This document shows positions 54,542 through 64,000 of a DNA stretch of 64,000 nt, one piece after another. The translations under genes and the position numbers were made by a program. How positions within the stretch are numbered: position 1 is the stretch's first letter; every line of letters starts with the position of its first letter. The DNA comes from Craterostigma plantagineum (Eukaryota > Streptophyta > Magnoliopsida > Lamiales > Linderniaceae), in the NCBI GenBank assembly GCA_027422505.1, contig JAPQWV010000051.1, positions 2,075,501 through 2,139,500 on the forward strand, read 5' to 3'. The notes below the pieces were generated by a model. That model ran no database searches, had not been told where the DNA came from, and saw only the letters and a program-made list of their open reading frames with translations.

Positions 54542-55520
54542 TCATGTCATGTAGGCGAGATCTTCCTCTTCTTCACTTCCGGCCTCTTCCCAGTTGGTGA
54601 CCATGACTTTCTGTTTCTTTATCTTTTTGTCACCAATTTCTGTTGGGCAGTTTGAGGCGAAGTGGCCTGGCTTGTTGCACTTGAAGCATTTTTGCACGTT
54701 ATTCGCAGATGATGATATTCCCTTGTTCCTGGGTTGAAATTTGGAGTTTCCTTTGAACTTTCTTCTCAGTCGAGATTTTTCAAACCTTTTGGTTAGCATG
54801 GCAATCTGCTCCAGTAGGTCTACCTCAGTTTCTTCTTCGCCCTCAGAGTCATTTTCCTGTTCGGTGTTGAAGGCAATATTTGGTTGGTTTCAGACCGATG
54901 GTTTCTCTTTGATGGAGATCTGAGTCATCTCGTAGGTGGTCAGAGATCCGATCATTTCTGAGATGGAGAGTTCGTCCAAGTCATTTGCTTCGTAGATGGC
55001 AGTTACTTTGGGATTCCATTCTCTCGGAAGGGATCTCAGTATTTTCCGTACTTTCTCTCCATCCGGAATTTTCTTTCCCAAAGAGAACATCTGGTTGATT
55101 ATGTTCATGAATCTTGCGTACATGTGGCTTATGGTCTCGTTGTCCTCCATTCTGAACAACTCGAGTGGTTCCTTCATGTGTGACTTGAAGCATCTCCCAC
55201 ATATCTTTGGCAGATTCGCATGAGCTCACACGATTGTATTCCTCTCTAGTAAGTGCGCAGGCAATCATGTTCTTTGCTTTGGCATTCAGGGAGATTCCTC
55301 GCTTGTCTGTTGCATCATAGTCAGAACCTTTCTTTGGAGTTCCATCCGCCTTTCTGGGATTGTAAGGTCCAGTAGTGATGATATCCCACAGGTCGTAATC
55401 TGCAGCAATCAGGAATTCCTTCATACGGTTTTTCCATATGGCGTAGTTTGTTCCATCGAAGAGTGGTGGCCTGGAATGGGATTGTCCCTCTGCAAAAACA
55501 TCAAAACTCAAAGAAGCCAT
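54542..55520 (-). pseudogene. Copia gag (UBN2, zinc knuckle) with frameshift and stop
   Basis: The start MASLSFDVFAEGQSHSRPPL at 55520 leads into FDGTNYAIWKNRMKEFLIA and ESAKDMWEMLQVTHEGT. A shift near 55180 leads to EPLELFRMEDNETISHMYAR and ILRSLPREWNPKVTAIYEAN. An in-frame stop follows near 54890. The C-terminal piece carries the zinc knuckle CFKCNKPGHFASNCP near 54670. Confidence 0.85.
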
Positions 55521-55579
55521 TAGATCTTTAACTCAGGCTTGTTAGGCCCGTCGTTTGAGTAACCCTCTCTGATACCAAA

Positions 55580-57280
55580 TGAAGATATAAAAGTGCCTAA
55601 GAGGGGGGGGGGGGGGGGAATTAGGCTTAAAAAATTTTATGCTTCTTTTACACATCCTAAGTGTAGTGATTCTAATATGCCTACTGATGTTTGTGACGAG
55701 TATGTCTGATATATCCTAGTGACGACGGATGTGTCTGGGGTCTGTCTCACAGCGATAAAGAAATAACAGAAAAGTAAATGCGAGACAGGATTTTTATAGA
55801 GGTTATATCCCCAACTGGGGTTTACTCCTCTCCTTGGGATTTGCTTCCCAAGAGTTTAACCAATCACTATAATGCACCGTAGCTGGATACAAAACTGATT
55901 GGTTAGCCCAATACACAACCGAAACAAGTCAAACACTAGCCACTACTAGGTTACCACACGCCGAGTTTCGTTCCACGGAATCTCCTGATCCCGACAGACA
56001 CAGCTCGCTACCGAAGGGCCCCCGGAACTCGTCCTTCCCTTCACGTGTGTGTAAACGTCGACCTTGCCTCCTTGGTATTGCTCACGTCCGAAGACAGCAC
56101 GTCCGAAGACAGAATGTATGGCGTGGGAGGATGGAATAACAGGATGATTCACTCGCTCAGTGATGGATACGCAAGTTAACGCTCAGTAAGGCAGAAAGCT
56201 ATCGCAAATGGAAACTCAGGAATCTCTCAATATGTTTCTGCTCGAGAAATCTTTCGTAGGCTGATGTTCGCAAAATCTAGAGAGTCCTCGAAATTCTAAA
56301 GTGTGGCTTATATATAATCCTTTTCAATCAGCACTTCAAATGGAAATTCATATCATATAATTATCACCAAATCAAGCATAGTTTCCATGCAATTTTCGAG
56401 TCAATCATACCATATAAATCATGCTTTTTAATAAATCATGTCAACGGTCATATAGCACATTTAAGCATGATTATATTCCATATAAAGATTCAAATTCGTT
56501 CTCATTCATATTCAATCACTTCGCATATATTTACCATATCAGCACTTTCCATAAGTGATTCCCTGCTATCAGTTTCTAGAACAAGTCAATTCAGATTTAC
56601 TTTCCAAGTATAGCACACGCGATAACAGTATATCAATTTCATATTTAGCACAGATCAGTCATATTTACCATGTTTAGCACATAATATCATATCATATCAC
56701 AACTGTCACGAATTTACTTGTCATGCCACAACTTTCCATATTTCAGAGATCACATCCGCGTTTAGCATATTATCATATAATAACATCTTATCCACAAAGT
56801 CAATCAAATCAAATATTTCCTAAATATAATAATCCAATCAGCATAAGGAAAGATATTAATTCAATATTGCACATTAAATTCAGTGGAAAGCATGCAAGAA
56901 TCGTACATGTGATTTTCGTCAGGAATAACAGATTTTGAACAGATATATCACTTTCCATATATAAACAACATATTTTCCTTTATAACTCAGTAGGATATCT
57001 TATGCATTATTTCCGTATATAGCACAGTATGATATGTCGTATGGGCTGTCTATAATATGCGATCACATACTTCCATCAACACATCACAAACTCATATGCG
57101 AATCAAATATTCATCACTTTAATCAATTTATAGCTCATTATCAATTCATGGTCGAATATTATCATAAACTTAGACGTTATATTAATCACAAATCGAATTG
57201 CTTAATTTATAGACCTAACGTCAGTCCAATTACATCGTTCATCAAAACTCTCTAACACTCATGGACCAAAAAGGTCAACA
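55580..57280 (-). repeat. 5' LTR of the Copia fragment
   Basis: 1,701 bp. In element sense it starts TGTTGACC and ends at the poly-C side (gggggggg at about 55604-55618 on the plus strand) and TATATCTTCA. It is the reverse complement of the solo LTR 22366-24080 with moderate divergence. Confidence 0.9.
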
Positions 57281-57343
57281 AATACCTTACAGCTGTTATT
57301 GGTACCGGAAGAAAAATTATTAAATACCATGGCTGCTCTCCTC

Positions 57344-57352
57344 TATATATAA
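57344..57352 (+). promoter_or_regulatory. TATA box of small gene copy 2
   Basis: ctctatatataatg lies about 88 bases before the start codon. The same arrangement with ctctatatataaat is conserved before copy 3. Confidence 0.5.
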
Positions 57353-57431
57353 TGTCTCTAGCTTTGTTGAGCACATCACTCGCCTTAAACCCTATCCTTT
57401 GCATATTACAACATGAGATACGAAAAACAAC

Positions 57432-57798
57432 ATGAGATTATCTCCTCTAATCTTTCCAGAAACATCTCATTTGAATTCGGGTCAAATTCTCCAAACCCAT
57501 TACTGTCAACTCAATCAATCACCTTGGGATGTAATGACTGAGTTTTCACCACCAACCTCACCTATAGCCCCACCTCAACACCAACTTCAGGTAGGGTTTT
57601 CTCTTGGTGCTATTTTGTTTTTGTTCTTCATGATTTGGGTGTAAAGTGGCTTATGGCTCCATTATTAGGTTTCATTGAAAAAGAAGAAAGAAAATAAGGG
57701 CTTCAATTATTTCTGGGTCTATATATTCAACATGATCTTTCTTTTTTTGGCTAAGATATGTCGGATTTTAAGTTATTTCATAAGCTGAAAAATTTTGA

Positions 57799-57833
<35 letters not shown>

Positions 57834-58423
57834 CAGCGACTCCTTGGTTTCTATTTCGACAAGAAAGGGAGTAAGAGGGTTTATAAATTATTACAACCAA
57901 AATATTTTAAATTTGCTATTGGAATCACTGGAATGGGCTCTTACTATCTTTATAGATATATACGTAGGGAGACTGGACCCTTTATTCTTATTTCTTTCTT
58001 TGCGGATATGCACACACCCTTATATATAAAATTATTTCTTCTTTTTTCTACTTTTCATATTTTCCCTCTCTAGGGTTTTCAGTTTTTCTCTCCGGTGCTT
58101 CCTTATCTTAATCTGAACTCGTAAGTCTTTAAATCCATATTTCTTCATCCACTTATGCTTTGCTTGTTTTATATGTAAAATTGCAGGTCGAAGAAGAAAA
58201 TGTTGCCAATGTAAAAGATGATCCAACCCCATTTCATCTTGGAGGAGTAAGCATATGTCTCTTGTTATTTTATATTGTTTGATTTATTCTATTCATCCTA
58301 GCCACTTATGTTTATACATGTAAGGTTTAGTACGAAATACTAGGGTATGGTAAGAACTCTTACGTAGATGCAACAATCGTTGATGTTCTGCAGGCAAACA
58401 ACTCATGGCAATTACAACACTGA
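57432..58423 (+). CDS. unrecognised small three-exon gene, copy 2 (82 residues, probably shortened)
   Basis: Exons 57432-57590, 58187-58246 and 58394-58423 give an 82-residue protein. It begins MRLSPLIFPETSHLNSGQIL, then has QLNQSPWDVMTEFSPP, then VEEENVANVKDDPTPF in exon 2, and ends ANNSWQLQH. Compared with copy 1, exon 3 enters a different frame and stops early. An upstream ATG at 57412 is in another frame because of a one-base difference. An insertion with an AT repeat (57800-57830) enlarges intron 1. It may be a truncated but still transcribed copy. Confidence 0.45.
57801..57830. repeat. (AT)n microsatellite
   Basis: An uninterrupted TA run in intron 1 of small gene copy 2. Confidence 0.95.
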
Positions 58424-59206
58424 TTTAATCATCGCTGGACTTAACCAAAGGTAGCACAACTTCAGCACTGTGAAAGCGAATACAGCGCTACCCGGTTTTA
58501 CACTGCGGTGAAAATGTCAAAGATCTCTAAACGCCCATTTGAAACCCTAACGAAGATGAATACCACCACATTCGTGGAGAGGCTAGAAAGGCGGTGGAAA
58601 GACTGATATGCCCTCGTTTGACAAAGGAGAACTATGGCGAAGGAGAAGTTCCTGCTTTGTCACGATGGGCGGGCTTTGGGCTAAGATCTGCGCTTGAAAG
58701 AAAGCTCGATAACTTGCCCAAAAGTCGTCGAGATCGTAGCAAACCAAACCCTTGATTTGATTATTTATATATATACGGAGTCTGTCGAAAAATATTATTT
58801 TGAGACTAATTAGTGAAAATATCTCGGATTTTGCCTTTCCAAGCTGTTTTTGTATACAAGGCATTCATATTTTATTTCAGCTTTCATGCAATAATGCAAG
58901 ACATGTAAAAACTTGCAATGGTGACACTAATAACCCCAAAAAATGGTTTGAACTACAAATTTTGCCACCTAAAAAATATATATCACCATTTTTTTAAAGA
59001 AAGATTTTCCTGACCTGTATCATCTAATGACGAACCTTCACTTTTTACTGTGAACTCTTAGCAGTGACCTTATATCGCTATCCAAACACTATTATTCAGG
59101 AGAAGGAAACTAATGGTGAATTCTAAGCATATCCCCTAATACAGTTTCTAAAATAGCACCTCATAATTAATACTACTACTGAAGAAGCAAATGGCTGCCC
59201 CTCCTC
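58424..59206. other. 3' flank of small gene copy 2 and intergenic sequence
   Basis: 58580-58760 is related to the exon 3 end and 3' flank of copy 1 (atgccctcgtttgacaaagga against tgccctcattcgacgaagga). 58820-58860 repeats the ttttgcctttccaagctg string of the RLP 3' flank. No other gene is recognised. Confidence 0.4.
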
Positions 59207-59216
59207 TATATATAAA
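59207..59216 (+). promoter_or_regulatory. TATA box of small gene copy 3
   Basis: tatatataaa within ctcctctatatataaat, about 70 bases before the start codon. The region down to the ATG is closely shared with copy 2. Confidence 0.5.
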
Positions 59217-59277
59217 TATCTCTAACCTTTGCTGACACATCCCTTAACAAAAAACCCTATCCTTTGCATATTACAAC

Positions 59278-59900
59278 ATGAGGATAAGCAAAAGCAACTT
59301 TGGACTATCTCCTCTAATCTTCCCAGGAACATCGCATTTGAATACGGATCAAGTTGTCCAAACCCACTACTGCCAACTCAATCAATCACCTTGGGATGTC
59401 ATGACTGAGCACTACAGAAAACATAGTATATATGAAACACGAAAAAGAGATACGGAATTGGTTTCGTGTCTAAATTATGAGTATTAGAAACGGATTCTGA
59501 CAGGGTTTTCTATTCTTCTTTACAATAAATTAATATTTTTATTTAGACACGGATTACAGACGGAATTGAAAATGGAAATATGACAAAATTCATTTTAGAA
59601 AGGTATATATCCGTATCCAAATTTGCCACGAGAACAACACCTACGGAATTTTGGTTTTAGACACCGAATTCCGTGTCTAATCACTCAATAGATACGGAAT
59701 TTTGGTTTTAGACACCGAATTTTCCGTGTCTAATATGCATGTTTTCTAGTAGTGGAGTTTTCAGCACTGATTTAGGTTAATTGACGAAATGGTGATGACA
59801 GTGTAGTTTCTGCTTCATCAACTTGGGCGGGCGTTGGGCGAAGATCTTTGCGTAAAGGAAAGGTTGGTAATTTGCAAGATGATCTTCGTGATCGAGTCAT
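59278..59900 (+). pseudogene. small three-exon gene, copy 3, broken by a CACTA element
   Basis: The start MRISKSNFGLSPLIFPGTSH at 59278 leads to QLNQSPWDVMTE, where the CACTA element begins (59410). After it, GAGTTTTCA restores the conserved EF-S junction. The introns, exon 2 and most of exon 3 are then missing. 59770-59900 resembles the 3' flank of copies 1 and 2 (gggcgttgggcgaagatc against gggctttgggctaagatc). Confidence 0.65.
59410..59754. mobile_element. non-autonomous CACTA element
   Basis: 345 bp beginning CACTACAGAAAAC and ending GTTTTCTAGTAGTG, with a 3-bp duplication GAG at 59407-59409 and 59755-59757. The other gene copies read ACTGAGTTTTCA once at this place. It carries subterminal repeats of gatacggaattttggtttt / gacaccgaatt (two copies near 59640 and 59693). 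There is no transposase. Confidence 0.92.
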
Positions 59901-60187
59901 ACAAAACCCATAATTATATATTGTATGTATAATCGACGATTTGAATTGCATATCCGGTATAAGGTTTGTGTACAATTATTGTTGTTTGCTTTTTTATAGA
60001 ACTTAAAATGTTTGAAGACCAGTTTTCACTATACTTCGTATCTGCATACGTATAATATTCGATTACAATCGACAGTTCGATTTTGGCAGTATAGGCACTA
60101 ACCGCCACTAAAAGGGAGAAAAACCTACGATATTGAACAACACCGATGAAATTCGCTTGTTCTTCTACAATAGTTATGCATTTAACT
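59901..60187. other. 3' flank of the intact RLP
   Basis: AT-rich sequence beyond the RLP stop. No gene is recognised. Short frames on the minus strand have no domain. Confidence 0.4.
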
Positions 60188-63109
60188 TTATCTATTACAT
60201 CCAAGTTTCGACACTATCTTTCGCAAGATATTCTCTAACTTCTCAAAATAAGCTTCCCTAAGTGATTTTCCAAAGATCATTACCACACAGAAGCTTGCCA
60301 ACCCTACTGTGTACCCCAAAGACGAAAGTACTATCAACCAATCTACTTCAGCTCCATGAGATGCTTCAGCGTCATGATCATCATTATTATCATCATAAAC
60401 TTTAACATCGCATTTACCTGAAGTTAATGGAGGACCACAAAGAATGTTTCCCATGAAACTCGAAGCATTCATGCTCTGAAGTTGAGTGCTTTCTGGTATT
60501 CTCCCCGTTAGGTTGTTGTAAGACAAGTTAAGATAGTTCAGAAAGGTCATCGTCGTGAGGCTCGTAGGTACCTTGCCTGTAAGAGAATTGTGCGATAAGT
60601 CGAGAGATTCTAACTGCTTCATGTTTCCTATGTCGCTGGGAATTAAGCCCGACAAGTGATTTGTTGACAAGTTCAGCATCCTCAAGCTCATCAAATGCGT
60701 CAATTCAAGCGGGATATTCCCAGATAGGTTATTATTTGCAAGATCAATGCTGGTAACCAGAGGAAGTATGACACCATACGAACGCGGTTCTCCTTTTGTA
60801 ATAATAACCACGCTCACCATGCGAATGGTGTTTTGTTGAGAACGAAATGAAAGCTTTGCGTCTTCGACCATCGTCTTAAAATTACCGAAACAACTTGGGA
60901 TAGGTCCATGGAGGTTGTTGTTTGATATATCCAAGATTTGGATAGAGTTGAACGAGCAGATACTTGAATCGATTCTTCCACTTAGGTTGTTGGATCGTAG
61001 GATGACGTACCTTAGAGAATTTGAATTCAACTCTGTCGTCCACTTCGGAAGATTTCCGTACAAATAATTAGCAGAAAGGTCGACCATCACCAATTCCTTA
61101 GAACTAAGAATCGACGGAGGCACCTTGCCGGAAAGTCTGTTATTGCGCAGATTCAAAATTTGTAAGCGATCAAGAAGTTTGATAGAGGATGGAATACTTC
61201 CATTCATGTCATTGTTTCCCAGATTCAACACTGTAAGATTTTTCAGTCTCATCCAACAATCTGGCACTTCTTCGCCGCTCAATCGACTTGAAAGATTTCT
61301 GCATGGATCGGAAGCTGAAGAAAAGTTTGAATCTTGAAGGAGAACCCCTGATAGGTGATTCGCAAACACGGAGAAAATTTGAAGGCTTCTGAGACTAAAG
61401 ATAGAAACTGGCAGAATGCCACTGAGTTGATTCTGACTTAGATCAAGAATCTGTAATGATGCCAAATTTCCTATTGTCGAAGGGACAGCTCCATTTAAGT
61501 TGTTTGAGGAGAGGTGAAGTACCTGAAGATTTTTCAGTCTCATCCAACAATCTGGCACTTCTCCGCTCAATCGACCTGAAAGATTTCTGCATGGATCGGA
61601 AGCTGAAGAAAAGGTTGAATCTTGAAGGAGAACGCCTGACAGGTTATTCTCAAATACGGAGAAAATCTGAAGGCTGCCGAGGTTAAAGATAGAAGCTGGC
61701 AAAACACCGTTGAGCTGATTCTGACTCAGATCAAGAACCTCTAGTAAAACCAAATTTCCTATCGTCGAAGGGACAGCTCCATTTAAGTTGTTAGAGAAGA
61801 GGTTAAGTACCTGAAGACTAGTAAGGTTTCCAATGGTTGAAGGTATCATCTCAGAAATGCGATTCATTGAAAGGTCGACAGAGGATATTCTTTCTAAGTT
61901 ACCTATCTCAGATGGGATATGGCCAGATAGAGAATTGTTGTACATAAACAGAATTTCGAGATCCTTGAGCAAGCCAATCTCAGAGGGGATTTTTCCAGTG
62001 AAGTTATTGTTATGAAGCTGTAAAGATGTAAGTTTCGTCCAGCTTCTGATCATATCAGGTGATATATTACCACTAAAGTTGTTATCACTCAATCCCATCG
62101 CAGACAAATTGTTAAGATCAGACAAAGATGGAGGTAAATTTCCAGAAAACGAATTAACCCCCAAATCTAAGAACGTAAGGTTTGTGCATAAGCCTAGTTC
62201 CGAAGGAATCGTCGAATTGAAGAAATTGCTGCTAAGGTCTAAATATCGAAGGTTCTTGAGCTGACCAATAGAAGATGGTAACTCACCATGAAAAGAGTTG
62301 TTGTATAGATCAATATATTCCAACCGTGACAGCTTTGAAACACTTGCAGACAATGGGCCTTGTAATGAATTCATAGATAGATCGAGATGTTCAAGACTTG
62401 CCAGATTAATGAAAAGGGATTCAGGAATCTGCCCAGTGAAGTAATTATGGGAAAGACTGACATAAGTAAGGTTTAGACATTTCAACACGAAGCTCGGAAT
62501 TTCGTTGGCGAGGTTATTGTTTTCAAGGGTCAAGTAGGTCAGCGAAGGAAACCCTGAAAATCTCGACCAGTCGGTTTCTTGGAAGTAATTCGAACCTAAA
62601 TCCATGTAGCTTATATTTCGAAGGCTGGAGATCTGATGAGGTATTTCTCCATCTAAAGAGTTGTTGCTTAGGTCCAAGAAAATCAACTTGGAGAGATTAC
62701 CAATGGAAGATGGTATTGACCCGTTTAGCCTATTTAAGGAAAGATCCAAGCTCATGAGATTAGGGAATGAAGTGAAGTCGAAAAGCTCGATAGTACCTGC
62801 GAGATTTGCATCAGACAAGAGTATTTCAGACACTGAACCTCCATTATCGCAGTTAATCCCTTCCCAACTGCACTTATCAGTCCCTGGCGACCAAGAACTG
62901 AGGTAAGGAGACGATGATGATAAGGTTTTCTTCCATGTGATTAGAGCCTGCGATTCAGATATTGGAGAAGCTTTCAAAGAATGCAAGAAGAGCACGAATG
63001 CTGAGACGATATGAAGTAATATCAGCACGAAACTCTTCTGGGAATTCAACATATTTGGAACTGGGATTATTATGGATGTGTATAATAAGATTTTTATCAG
63101 ATCACACAC
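60188..63109 (-). CDS. LRR receptor-like protein (RLP), intact single exon
   Basis: A 973-residue intronless frame. The likely functional start is Met20 (63052), because MLNSQKSFVLILLHIVSAFV is a good signal peptide. The order is: cap region with a W-x-G-TDKCSWEGINCDN pair of Cys (residues about 70-95); some 25 plasma-membrane-type LRRs (LxxLxLxxNxLxGxIP); two copies of a spacer SSASDPCRNLS; an island-like region before VTSIDLANNNLSGNIP; the last LRRs; an acidic juxtamembrane stretch; a membrane helix from about residue 922 (VDWLIVLSSLGYTVGLAS); and a short cytoplasmic tail. There is no kinase domain, so it is an RLP, of a type that works with SOBIR1/BAK1-like kinases in defence or with other kinases in development. 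The exact ligand cannot be told. Its shattered paralogue is at 11535-27253. Confidence 0.93.
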   Translation of the reverse strand: MCDLIKILLYTSIIIPVPNMLNSQKSFVLILLHIVSAFVLFLHSLKASPISESQALITWKKTLSSSSPYLSSWSPGTDKCSWEGINCDNGGSVSEILLSDANLAGTIELFDFTSFPNLMSLDLSLNRLNGSIPSSIGNLSKLIFLDLSNNSLDGEIPHQISSLRNISYMDLGSNYFQETDWSRFSGFPSLTYLTLENNNLANEIPSFVLKCLNLTYVSLSHNYFTGQIPESLFINLASLEHLDLSMNSLQGPLSASVSKLSRLEYIDLYNNSFHGELPSSIGQLKNLRYLDLSSNFFNSTIPSELGLCTNLTFLDLGVNSFSGNLPPSLSDLNNLSAMGLSDNNFSGNISPDMIRSWTKLTSLQLHNNNFTGKIPSEIGLLKDLEILFMYNNSLSGHIPSEIGNLERISSVDLSMNRISEMIPSTIGNLTSLQVLNLFSNNLNGAVPSTIGNLVLLEVLDLSQNQLNGVLPASIFNLGSLQIFSVFENNLSGVLLQDSTFSSASDPCRNLSGRLSGEVPDCWMRLKNLQVLHLSSNNLNGAVPSTIGNLASLQILDLSQNQLSGILPVSIFSLRSLQIFSVFANHLSGVLLQDSNFSSASDPCRNLSSRLSGEEVPDCWMRLKNLTVLNLGNNDMNGSIPSSIKLLDRLQILNLRNNRLSGKVPPSILSSKELVMVDLSANYLYGNLPKWTTELNSNSLRYVILRSNNLSGRIDSSICSFNSIQILDISNNNLHGPIPSCFGNFKTMVEDAKLSFRSQQNTIRMVSVVIITKGEPRSYGVILPLVTSIDLANNNLSGNIPLELTHLMSLRMLNLSTNHLSGLIPSDIGNMKQLESLDLSHNSLTGKVPTSLTTMTFLNYLNLSYNNLTGRIPESTQLQSMNASSFMGNILCGPPLTSGKCDVKVYDDNNDDHDAEASHGAEVDWLIVLSSLGYTVGLASFCVVMIFGKSLREAYFEKLENILRKIVSKLGCNR

Positions 63110-63709
63110 AATATGTGTTCATTAATATAATACTATAGTAGTGAGTTGGAGTCAATTTGTCGTCACAAGGAAGACTGACAAAGTCTTTTTTTCCAGTCAA
63201 TTTGTATGAATGCATTTTGTTGTAGTGGTGCTCCTCAAAGTGCTCGTCACTTTCGTGTATTATTTTCAGTGAGGCCACGAAAGAAGAAGACCATATATTA
63301 TGTGGAAAATTGACTCAAATTACCCAAACATTACGACGACGACTTAATTAAATTCTAGTAGGACACTGAAAACTGTTGATTCCACCATTGTTATTTTGTT
63401 TTTATTGACACTTTCAAGCGTTATTTCACACTATGATTTTGCCATTATATAAACGATTAACTTGATTCTTACTTAGCCTGAATATGTGTCGCCAATCCAC
63501 GGTCCGATAATATTAACCTACAAAGTTCAAAATTTGTAGCCATTATTGTAATACGTTCAAATTTTATCTCAAACTGTTCATTAGATGTTTGATTAAAAAA
63601 ATCAAAGATTGATTGACCGATGTTGTTTAGTCCCGTTCCTAATAACTTTACCTTACATTACATATATATAATTAACAAGATGCCGTAGAGAAAAACTCTC
63701 CCATGTCGA
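63110..63709. repeat. RLP upstream flank, duplicated at 27254-27850
   Basis: Collinear with the upstream region of the RLP pseudogene until catgtcga at 63702-63709. There this copy is replaced by an LTR-like sequence. It should hold the RLP promoter. Confidence 0.7.
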
Positions 63710-64000
63710 TGTTGGGGTTGAGCGGTAATTTTCGGGCACAGCGGAAGGTTGATTTTGGACCCGCGATAATTTTGTTGGGACAATATAAAACCAAAATGAC
63801 GCCGAGAGAGAACACGATATTTTTACGTGGTTCGGCCAATACCGCCTACCTCCACGGAGAGCACCAGCTTTATTATATTAAGAATATTACAGCGTACAAA
63901 CTAACACTCGTGTTTAAAACAAAACTCGAGACCCCTTACCCACCCGGATAATATATTTGTACCTATTCCCAACTACCCCAATATAGCTAAAACCCGCTCT
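63710..64000 (+). mobile_element. start of an LTR retrotransposon or LTR running off the window
   Basis: Homology to the other RLP upstream flank stops exactly before TGTTGGGGTT. The new sequence contains cgtggttcggcc ... cctacctccacgg, a string common in plant retrotransposon LTRs. The preceding gtcga would be the left target duplication. The other end is outside the window. Confidence 0.5.

Larger units (their letters stand above)
53990..57280 (-). mobile_element. 5' part of a Copia element: LTR, primer site and gag (minus orientation)
   Basis: In element sense it starts with the LTR 57280-55580, then the primer site TTTGGTATCAGAGAGGG (about 55561-55578), gag (55520-54542) and a coiled-coil region to about 53990. 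Protease, integrase, reverse transcriptase, RNase H and the 3' LTR are missing, so it is truncated on the left. The exact left border is unclear. The same LTR family left the solo LTR at 22366-24080. Confidence 0.85.

Noticed and set aside
55604..55618. G-run as a functional G-quadruplex
   Set aside because: It is a single homopolymer at an LTR edge (a C-run in element sense, also present in the solo LTR); length may be an assembly artefact.

Overview
The window is nuclear DNA of a flowering plant, almost certainly a eudicot. The signs are intron-rich genes with GT-AG splice sites, a MYB-CC transcription factor, a phytochelatin-synthase-type gene, extracellular-LRR receptor-like proteins (RLPs), and Copia, Athila-type Ty3/gypsy, CACTA and hAT-like elements. 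I cannot name the species. There are no rRNA, tRNA or CRISPR features.

Layout. 1-2760 is a decayed Copia remnant. 2897-6562 (minus) is a 16-exon HI0933/BaiN-type FAD oxidoreductase whose frame is broken only in exon 2. 8756-10753 (plus) is a 7-exon MYB-CC (PHR1-like) gene with an apparent 2-nt loss at one splice junction. 11535-27253 (minus) is one RLP gene, split by four insertions: a 7.6-kb Athila-type element, two solo LTRs, and a 1-kb element with near-palindromic ends. Each insertion is flanked by its own 5-bp target duplication. Its intact paralogue is at 60188-63109 (minus). A small unrecognised three-exon gene occurs in three copies (28769, 57432, 59278); the third carries a CACTA insertion.

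The middle is a retrotransposon nest. It holds a complete Copia with identical LTRs and unusual TA...CT termini (29732-34708), and a phytochelatin synthase pseudogene (42513-47631, minus). That pseudogene is hit by a 6.5-kb element without pol (36016-42504) and a 2.7-kb Copia deletion derivative (42858-45555). A Copia with near-identical LTRs but several frame breaks (47943-52966), an hAT-like element (53618-53943) and a 5' Copia fragment with its LTR (about 53990-57280) follow. Another LTR seems to start at 63710 and run off the window.

The main story is local duplication and decay of a receptor-gene neighbourhood. RLP flanks recur at 1-34, 11260-11534, 27254-27850, 47920-47942 plus 52967-53178, and 63110-63709. 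One RLP copy shows a fresh in-frame amplification of a 291-bp LRR module. Several otherwise well-conserved frames (FAD gene, MYB-CC gene, young Copia elements) carry single small indels. This could be real decay or residual sequence error, and expression data or raw reads would separate the two.
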